DNA of 64,000 nt from Candidatus Desulfarcum epimagneticum (GTDB taxonomy: Bacteria > Desulfobacterota > Desulfobacteria > Desulfobacterales > CR-1), in the NCBI GenBank assembly GCA_900659855.1, contig CAACVI010000004.1:1-64000 (forward strand). Reading direction: 5' to 3'. The translations under genes were made by a program, and so were the position numbers. Shown here piece after piece: positions 59,822-64,000 of this stretch. The notes beneath the pieces were generated by a model. That model saw only the letters and a list, made by a program, of their open reading frames with translations, was not told where the DNA came from and searched no databases. Each line of letters opens with the position of its first letter. Within the stretch, counting starts at the first letter, position 1.

Positions 59822-60664
59822 TCAGCGCGCCACGATGGATATTCCCCACTGATCGGCCAGGGCCAACATTTCCTCCCGGTCGAACACCACGGCGGCCCCG
59901 GCTTCAATGGCCAGGGCCCGAACCCCGGACTCATGCATGGTTTTAATGGTGCCCGCGCCTGTGGCGGGGATGTCAAAGCGCCGGTCCTGGTTGGGCTTGC
60001 AGATTTTGGCCACCACCGCGCCGCCGTTTCCCAGCTCCCCGCCCCTTCGGATGGTGGCGTCGGTGCCGTCAATGGCCTCCACGGCCAGGACAGATCCTCC
60101 CTCGGCCACCACACATTGCCCGATGTCCAGACGGCCGATCTCCTTGGCCAGTCTCCAAGCGACTTCAATGTCGGCCTTTTCCGACCGGGAGGGTTTGCGC
60201 TTTGTCCAGCGACCCGCCGGGGCCAGAATCTCGGGAAGCAGAAAGGTGGAGGGAAGGATTTTAATCCCCTCCTTTTCAAGCGCCCGGGCAAAGGCCCTGA
60301 GCACGCCGTCGTCATGGGTGACGGCGCATGAGGCGATGAGGGAAATGGCCTTTGTGTCGGGTTTGACATCGGAAAACAGTTTGCGTTTGGAGATGGCGCC
60401 CATCATCACGGCCTCGGTCACCCCGTTTTTTTTAAAAAAACGGATCAGCCTCCGAAGCTGGCCCAGGTGAAGCCACTCGATCCGGTCCACAAGGCCCTCC
60501 AGCTCAGGGGACGCCTCCTTCACATAGGCGGCGGCATGGACGGAAAAATTCCCGGATTTCGCCTTTTGGGCGAAAATAAGGGGAAACTGCCCGCTTCCCG
60601 CGATCAGGCCTATTTTTTTGCCTGTTTTTGGGGGAGAGGCGTCGTGTGTCATATGTTTAATCAA
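59822..60664 (-). CDS. lpxI: UDP-2,3-diacylglucosamine pyrophosphatase LpxI
   Basis: A 280-residue enzyme that cleaves UDP-diacylglucosamine to lipid X in bacteria without LpxH. IGLIAGSGQFPLIFAQKAKS is the family opening; VMMGAISKRKLFSDVKPDTK and EGGSVLAVEAIDGTDATIRR with the final GVRALAIEAGAAVVFDREEM are diagnostic. The TTG at 60664 has GGAGG at 7 bases; the ATG four codons on is the alternative. It lies 11 bases after lpxA and before the repeat. Confidence 0.93.
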   Translation of the reverse strand: MIKHMTHDASPPKTGKKIGLIAGSGQFPLIFAQKAKSGNFSVHAAAYVKEASPELEGLVDRIEWLHLGQLRRLIRFFKKNGVTEAVMMGAISKRKLFSDVKPDTKAISLIASCAVTHDDGVLRAFARALEKEGIKILPSTFLLPEILAPAGRWTKRKPSRSEKADIEVAWRLAKEIGRLDIGQCVVAEGGSVLAVEAIDGTDATIRRGGELGNGGAVVAKICKPNQDRRFDIPATGAGTIKTMHESGVRALAIEAGAAVVFDREEMLALADQWGISIVAR

Positions 60665-60675
60665 CCAAGGGCCTC

Positions 60676-61467
60676 CTAACGGGTGACCCCCCGGCTGGAG
60701 GACTGAAGAAAACGGATAAAGGCCACGACTTCCGGAATCTGCTCCACCTCCGCCTGAACCCTTTCAATGGCCTCGTTCATGGTCAAACCGATCCTGAACA
60801 CAATCCGGTAGGTCTTTTTGAGCATGGATATGGCGCTTTGGGACATCCCGATCCGTTTCAGGCCCACCGAGTTGAGCCCGTGCAGCCTGGCCCGGTCCCC
60901 GGACGCGATGACATAGGGGGGAATGTCTTTGACAATGGCGGACTTTCCGCCCACATAGGCGTGGTCCCCGATGTTGACAAACTGGTGGATGGCCACCAGG
61001 CCCCCGATGGTGACATGATCCCCGATGGTGATATGGCCCGCCAGGGTGGCGTTGTTGGCCATGATGACCTTGTGGCCTATTTTGCAGTCGTGGGCGATAT
61101 GGGAATAGGCCATTAAAAAGTTCTCCTCCCCCACCTCGGTGACCCCGCCGCCGAATTCCGTGCCCCTGTGAATGGTCACGAATTCCCGGACAATGGTTCG
61201 GGCGCCGATTTTCACATAGGTCTTCTCCCCTTTGAACTTCACCGCCTGGGGCGCGGCGCCGATGGAGGCGTATTGAAATATCCGGCAATCCGGCCCGACG
61301 GTCACAAAGGGCTCAATGACCGCGTGGGGGCCGATCACCGTGTTTTCCCCAATGGACACATGCTCCCGGACAATGGAATAGGGGCCGATTTCAACGCCCG
61401 GATGAATTTCCGCGCCGGGATCCACAATGGCGGTCTTGTGCACCAGGGGGTTGTTTCTTTGATTCAT
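60676..61467 (-). CDS. lpxA: UDP-N-acetylglucosamine O-acyltransferase
   Basis: A 263-residue left-handed beta-helix (hexapeptide) acyltransferase performing the first step of lipid A synthesis. Hexads such as IHPGVEIGPYSIVREHVSIG run to about residue 190. The catalytic His lies in MAYSHIAHDCKIGHKVIMAN, followed by a helical C-terminus (SQSAISMLKKTYRIVFR). Preference for O- or N-linked acyl chains depends on few residues and cannot be judged here. It overlaps fabZ by one base (TAATG). Confidence 0.95.
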   Translation of the reverse strand: MNQRNNPLVHKTAIVDPGAEIHPGVEIGPYSIVREHVSIGENTVIGPHAVIEPFVTVGPDCRIFQYASIGAAPQAVKFKGEKTYVKIGARTIVREFVTIHRGTEFGGGVTEVGEENFLMAYSHIAHDCKIGHKVIMANNATLAGHITIGDHVTIGGLVAIHQFVNIGDHAYVGGKSAIVKDIPPYVIASGDRARLHGLNSVGLKRIGMSQSAISMLKKTYRIVFRIGLTMNEAIERVQAEVEQIPEVVAFIRFLQSSSRGVTR

Positions 61468-61913
61468 TACAATTTTTCTCCTATGGAGGCCATCATTTCG
61501 CCTTCAGCGGCCTTTTCTCCGTCCACTGTGGCCTCACCGAACATTTTGACGGCGCTCGCCCGCTTTTTCATCAGACGAACCCGCAGCGACAGGCAATCGC
61601 CGGGAATCACTTTTCTCCTGAAGCGGACCCGGTCCATTCCCATGAAATACAAAAGGGAGCCTTTTTTTTCCTCCGGCATCGAGTCCAGAACCAGGATTCC
61701 CCCGGCCTGGGCCAGCGCCTCCATGATGAGAACCCCGGGCATCACCGGCGCGCCGGGAAAATGCCCCTGGAAAAAGGGCTCGTTGATGGTGACGTTTTTA
61801 ATGGCCGCGATCTCCTGATCCCTTTGAATCTCCAAAACCCGGTCCACCAGGATAAACGGGTATCGGTGGGGCAGAAACGTCATGATATCGCGTATGTCAT
61901 GCAGGCATTCCAT
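61467..61913 (-). CDS. fabZ: 3-hydroxyacyl-[ACP] dehydratase FabZ
   Basis: A 148-residue hot-dog-fold enzyme of fatty acid synthesis. LPHRYPFILVDRVLEI and the active-site FFQGHFPGAPVMPGVLIMEA with catalytic His and the later Glu are textbook. It shares hydroxyacyl-ACP with LpxA and LpxD, which explains the linkage. 38 bases separate it from lpxD. Confidence 0.96.
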   Translation of the reverse strand: MECLHDIRDIMTFLPHRYPFILVDRVLEIQRDQEIAAIKNVTINEPFFQGHFPGAPVMPGVLIMEALAQAGGILVLDSMPEEKKGSLLYFMGMDRVRFRRKVIPGDCLSLRVRLMKKRASAVKMFGEATVDGEKAAEGEMMASIGEKL

Positions 61914-61951
61914 GATCCGTCATCTCCCGAAAAAGCGGACCCGGGGTTTTT

Positions 61952-62989
61952 TTATGAATCCCCGGCGATCCGGTCGAATTTTTTCTCCAGCGCGGTTATT
62001 CTTTTTTTGATATCCGGCAGGCCCGGGATCAGCCGCTGGACCCTGAGCCAGACCCGGTGGGGCATGCCGGGGGAGCCGGAGACCACATCGCCCTCTTTCA
62101 CCGATTTGGCGATCCCGGCCTGGGGGCCGATGATGGCCCCGTCGCCGATCTCCAGATGTCCGCCGATCCCGGCCTGGCCGGCGATCACCACATGATTTCC
62201 GATCCGGGAGCTTCCCGCGATCCCCACCTGCGCCACCAGCAGGGTGTTTTCCCCCACCTCGACGTTGTGGGCGACGTGGACCAGGTTGTCGGTTTTCACG
62301 CCCCGCCTGATCCGGGTCTCGCCGAAGGTCGCCCGGTCGATGGCGCTGCCGGCGCCGATCTCCACATCGTCGTCGATGCGGACAATGCCGGTCTGGGGGA
62401 TTTTGAGATGCCTTCCTTTGTCAAATACGAATCCGTACCCGTCGCTTCCAATGACGGCTCCCGCCTGGAGCGTGACCCGGCTGCCGATTTCACAGCGTTC
62501 CAGGACGCTGACGTTGGGAAAAATTTCCACGTCGTCCCCCAGGGCCACCCGGTCTCCGATGACCGCCCCGGGATGCAGGACCACCCGGTCTCCCACGGTC
62601 ACATCATTCCCGATGACGACCATGGGGCCGATGCTCGGATCGGCGCCGCAGGCAAAATGCTTCCCGATATGGCATTCCGGGCTGATCCCCGGCGCGGGAC
62701 GGGCCGGAGAGTGAAAAAATCCCAGGACCCCGGCAAAGGCCGCCTTGGGATTTTCGGCCCGGATCACGGCCTTTTGACAGGGCGCGTCGAAATCCCGGGG
62801 GACGATCACGGCCCCGGCGGCGGCCTCGTCTATTTTTTTCAGGCGCCCGGCGTCGGCGGCCCAGGCGATCTCGTCTTCCGACGCCTCCTCAAAGGACATG
62901 GCGCCCCGGATCATTTTGTCCGGATCCCCGGAAAGCTCGCCCTCCAAGGTCTCGGCTATTTTTAAAAGAGAAAAACCCGTGTCATTCAT
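61952..62989 (-). CDS. lpxD: UDP-3-O-acylglucosamine N-acyltransferase
   Basis: A 345-residue hexapeptide acyltransferase. The N-terminal uridine-binding domain (about 1-100, VIVPRDFDAPCQKAVIRAEN) is followed by the beta-helix with the catalytic His in NLVHVAHNVEVGENTLLVAQ and a C-terminal helix (KKRITALEKKFDRI). The ATG at 62989 gives MNDTGFSLLK and overlaps the ompH stop; an upstream in-frame start adds 12 residues inside ompH. No separate ribosome site is evident, so it is probably translationally coupled to ompH. Confidence 0.94.
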   Translation of the reverse strand: MNDTGFSLLKIAETLEGELSGDPDKMIRGAMSFEEASEDEIAWAADAGRLKKIDEAAAGAVIVPRDFDAPCQKAVIRAENPKAAFAGVLGFFHSPARPAPGISPECHIGKHFACGADPSIGPMVVIGNDVTVGDRVVLHPGAVIGDRVALGDDVEIFPNVSVLERCEIGSRVTLQAGAVIGSDGYGFVFDKGRHLKIPQTGIVRIDDDVEIGAGSAIDRATFGETRIRRGVKTDNLVHVAHNVEVGENTLLVAQVGIAGSSRIGNHVVIAGQAGIGGHLEIGDGAIIGPQAGIAKSVKEGDVVSGSPGMPHRVWLRVQRLIPGLPDIKKRITALEKKFDRIAGDS

Positions 62990-63527
62990 TCTTTTTGGCG
63001 GCCGGTTTTCTGGCATACTCCTCATTGTAAATTTTAATCATTTTTTCCGTGATATCCACCGCGTCCGAGTAATACAGGGTTCCGGTCTTGGAGATGATGA
63101 CCTGGTAGCCCTCCTCCTGGCCTATTTTTTTGGCCAGTTTCAGCGCGTCGTCGGTGAGAAGCTTGAGTTTTCGATTCCTCAACACCGCGATGTCCTCTTT
63201 GTATTTTTTTTCATCGGACTTGAAATCCACGAACTTTTTGGCCATGTCCCGCTTTAATTTTTCCCTCTGCTCCCTGCTCATGACCAGGTCTTCGTCGATT
63301 TTTTTCTGGATGGCCTCGATTTCCTTGCGTTTATCCGTCAGCCGGGCTTTCCACTTTTCGTTGAAGGCCACCAGCTCGGCGTTCACCGCCTTTCCCGCGA
63401 TGGAGACGTCAATGACCTTTTGGAAATCCACCACGCCCACCTTGGCCTCGGCTTCTCCAAAGGCCCAGGCGGCCGGGATCAAAAGACATAAAAAGACAAT
63501 GACGCTGATTTTTTTGGTTAGACTCAT
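62982..63527 (-). CDS. Periplasmic chaperone OmpH/Skp
   Basis: A 181-residue protein with a signal peptide (about 1-27, IVFLCLLIPAAWAFGEA) and mature start KVGVVDFQKVIDVSIAG, then a long coiled-coil arm (about 55-130, rich in K/E: RKEIEAIQKKIDEDLVMSRE), the Skp architecture. It carries unfolded outer-membrane proteins to BamA. It lies between bamA and lpxD, the usual order, and overlaps lpxD. Confidence 0.92.
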   Translation of the reverse strand: MSLTKKISVIVFLCLLIPAAWAFGEAEAKVGVVDFQKVIDVSIAGKAVNAELVAFNEKWKARLTDKRKEIEAIQKKIDEDLVMSREQREKLKRDMAKKFVDFKSDEKKYKEDIAVLRNRKLKLLTDDALKLAKKIGQEEGYQVIISKTGTLYYSDAVDITEKMIKIYNEEYARKPAAKKNE

Positions 63528-63549
63528 TTGTTTTTGCTCTCCTTAAGAT

Positions 63550-63622
63550 TGACGACATCGTAAAAACTCCGATCTACCGTTTTTTTACGACGCTGTCCCG
63601 TGATTTTTTACGAGTTTATCAA
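63550..63622 (-). repeat. Short copy of the dispersed repeat between bamA and ompH
   Basis: Ends TGACGACATCGTAAAAACTC and TTTTTTACGACGCTGTCCCG then TTTTTTACGAGTTTATCAA are kept and the core is missing, leaving 73 bases. The remaining 84 bases to the bamA stop are AT-rich with no other feature. Confidence 0.85.
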
Positions 63623-63706
63623 AATTGACACACCCGCAAGGCCATTTCGGCCCGCTTTTAAAATTAAAAATTAATAATCTCAATTAGTTATACAGATAAG
63701 CCGCTT

Positions 63707-64000
63707 CTAAAACGCGGCCCCCATGGTAAACTCCCATCGCCCGCCCTTGTTTTCCCCTTCCTTGGCGTTGATGACATACCCGTTTTCAAGGCGAATGGGC
63801 CCAATGGGCGACAGCCACCGGATTCCGTACCCGGCGCTCTGGCGCAAATCTCCCAGGGCGACGTTTTTATGGTCAAAGACATCCCCGGCGTCGAAAAAAA
63901 GAACCCCCACCATTCCCGCCTTGCTGAGGCCGGGAAGAGGAAGAATCAGCTCGGCGTTGAACTGAACGAACTTGTCCCCGCCTTTTTTGCCCTTCTCCGC
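63707..64000 (-). CDS. bamA: Outer-membrane assembly factor BamA, C-terminal part
   Basis: 98 codons of an open frame running off the window edge. FVQFNAELILPLPGLSKAGM, VGVLFFDAGDV and LRQSAGYGIRWLSPIGPIRL are the last beta strands of the Omp85 barrel, including the L6-to-strand region; it ends GAAF with the terminal Phe. The POTRA domains and most of the barrel lie beyond 64000. BamA inserts outer-membrane proteins; ompH follows it in the operon. Confidence 0.92.
   Translation of the reverse strand, partial: AEKGKKGGDKFVQFNAELILPLPGLSKAGMVGVLFFDAGDVFDHKNVALGDLRQSAGYGIRWLSPIGPIRLENGYVINAKEGENKGGRWEFTMGAAF

Overview
The window reads as chromosome of a Gram-negative, probably anaerobic Desulfobacterota (deltaproteobacterial) organism. 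This is an inference. It rests on a lipid A gene order with LpxI and a Gfo/Idh oxidoreductase in place of LpxH, a SelB elongation factor, a CooC-type nickel-insertion ATPase, a complete branched-chain amino acid ABC importer, an MMPL-LolA-like-DUF1302 envelope trio, and GC-rich core genes with ATGA/TAATG overlaps. No rRNA is present. One tRNA (Arg, CCG) is seen.

Layout. 0-8 kb: a SagB-like nitroreductase, dut-walJ, a secreted protein of unknown role, a lipoprotein M48 protease with TPRs, a DMT transporter and a DUF4143-type ATPase behind short tandem repeats. 8-12.7 kb: livF-livG-livM-livH-livK on the minus strand. 12.7-16.7 kb: an accessory pocket bracketed by two inverted copies of a 163-bp palindromic element. 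It holds a broken vapBC, an orphan MNT-type nucleotidyltransferase, a decayed mazEF and an AAA ATPase with a nuclease-like tail, and ends with a fused higB-higA. 16.9-24.6 kb: an M24 peptidase, a nuclease-like/TPR protein whose leader is a 110-bp MITE, and the MMPL/LolA-like/DUF1302 operon. 24.7-31 kb: rpmH-rnpA-yidD-yidC, a TerB-DnaJ protein, a Ski2-like helicase and cooC.

31-41.5 kb is a highly mosaic accessory island. Its first 7 kb look like a cassette array without an integrase (CALIN-like): five attC-like hairpins, all in the minus orientation, sit immediately after the stop codons of minus-strand genes (DUF2442, a ParE-like toxin, a trypsin-like lipoprotein, a 5'-truncated gene). The first bases of a cassette match the far end of its own attC site. 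One cassette has been overwritten by an IS91 element, which was itself split by a MITE and a REP-associated transposase. More toxin-antitoxin modules (brnTA, a BrnT/BrnA-like pair, a vapBC with truncated toxin) and a frame-broken methyltransferase follow.

41.7-52.7 kb returns to core-like genes: selB, tRNA-Arg, DMT transporter, DUF2088 (LarA-like) protein, a YqiA-like esterase, an acyl-CoA ligase, an intact DUF4160-DUF2442 pair, an ATPase and a radical SAM protein. 52.7-64 kb: a rubrerythrin-like protein, GT2 and PAP2 membrane-lipid genes, then a long minus-strand outer-membrane biogenesis cluster (bamA-ompH-lpxD-fabZ-lpxA-lpxI-Gfo/Idh-lpxB-DUF374 acyltransferase-msbA) that would take UDP-GlcNAc to exported lipid A.

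A dispersed repeat of about 150 bp with a near-perfect 45-48 bp palindromic core occurs about ten times. Many copies lie within a few bases of a stop codon, and two are inside the lipid A cluster.
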